Shown here piece after piece: positions 41,802 to 42,107 of a DNA stretch of 42,107 nt. Where the stretch lies: assembly GCA_963703555.1 (NCBI GenBank), contig CAVPEV010000025.1, positions 1 to 42,107 on the forward strand, in the 5' to 3' direction. The stretch's first letter is position 1. Each line of letters begins with the position of its first letter. The stretch is from CAVPEV01 sp963703555 (GTDB lineage: Bacteria; Actinomycetota; Actinomycetes; Actinomycetales; Cellulomonadaceae). The notes beneath the pieces are model-generated. The model was not told where the DNA came from. It was given only the letters and a program-made list of their open reading frames with translations, and searched no databases. The position numbers and the translations under genes were made by a program.

Positions 41802-42107
41802 GTGACTCGGGTCTCGTGACGCTCGGCTCCGTCGGTGCAACCTACGGCGGCCTGTCGGGCAAGAGCGGCAAGGACTTCGGCCGTGGGAGCGGTCGCTTCG
41901 TGACCTTCGTAGAGGTCATGCGGGATGCTCGCCTCCGGGGACGCGAACTGGCTCCGGTCGATGTGAAGGCCGGGGAGCGTCAGAATGAAGTACGCCGCGG
42001 AGACCTCCTGTTCAACGTTTCGTCGGAGACGCCGGAAGAAGTTGCACTCGCTGCGGTCGTCGACTTCGACGTACCGCCTCGCGTCTACCTCAATAGCTTC
42101 TGCTTCG
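41798..42107 (+). CDS. hsdS: Type I restriction-modification specificity subunit (N-terminal part)
   Basis: The frame is open to the right edge (103 residues). It begins MSDSGLVTLGSVGATYGGLS and continues GKSGKDFGRGSGRFVTFVEV and RRGDLLFNVSSETPEE, the pattern of the first target-recognition domain of HsdS. It decides the DNA sequence recognised by the methylase. The ATG overlaps the hsdM stop (ATGA). Confidence 0.88.
   Translation, partial: MSDSGLVTLGSVGATYGGLSGKSGKDFGRGSGRFVTFVEVMRDARLRGRELAPVDVKAGERQNEVRRGDLLFNVSSETPEEVALAAVVDFDVPPRVYLNSFCF

Overview
The window reads as a chromosome segment of a high-GC actinobacterium, most likely a member of the Micrococcales (Cellulomonas-like; inferred from gene order and protein sequence, no database search was possible). 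Positions 1-18.65 kb are core chromosome. On the minus strand lies a cytochrome bd operon, cydA-cydB-cydD-cydC, followed with start/stop overlap by the start of a GAF-domain (DevS/DosS-like) sensor kinase that runs off the left edge. A palindrome matching the DosR/DevR box sits upstream of cydA. On the plus strand follows the conserved order rne - rplU - rpmA - obgE - proB - proA - small membrane protein - nadD - Pro/Ala-rich membrane protein - rsfS - histidine phosphatase - tRNA-Ala(GGC).

From the 3' end of tRNA-Ala (about 18.77 kb) to at least the right edge, the DNA is an integrated mobile element. Its left end encodes a large serine recombinase whose C-terminus is read through the tRNA gene. 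This gene is translationally coupled to an upstream tyrosine integrase, which itself contains the 3' half of a second (Lys-like) tRNA. Next come an excisionase-like HTH protein, an ImmA-like protein lacking its metal histidines, an XRE repressor with an inverted-repeat operator, an ArdA-like C-terminal domain, a replication-relaxation protein, a VirD4/TraG-like DNA-transfer ATPase, an MT-A70 adenine methyltransferase and several small unrecognised or membrane proteins. Several minus-strand promoters of the form TTGACx-17-CATAAC are visible. The right edge carries hsdM and the start of hsdS of a type I restriction-modification system. The far attachment site lies outside the window.

The most unusual part is 31.5-37.7 kb. 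Two lower-GC genes encode type IV prepilin-like proteins fused to one or two FGE-sulfatase/C-type-lectin-fold domains. Their last ~40 residues look like the variable region of diversity-generating retroelement (DGR) targets (RGG...aGvLaL...GFRV-R). The two genes share a promoter (TTGACC or TTGCAC, 17 bp, TATAAC, then exactly 12 nt to ATG), which predicts nearly leaderless mRNA, and a 33-bp 3' segment that continues past the stop codon. They behave as cassettes. One lies between a frameshifted lsr2 gene (AT-rich DNA silencer) and a second lsr2 fragment. No reverse transcriptase or template repeat is in the window. The protein architecture resembles, from memory, DGR targets of Patescibacteria/Saccharibacteria, which live as epibionts on actinobacteria. 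Transfer between epibiont and host is therefore a hypothesis worth testing, with assembly chimerism as the main alternative.
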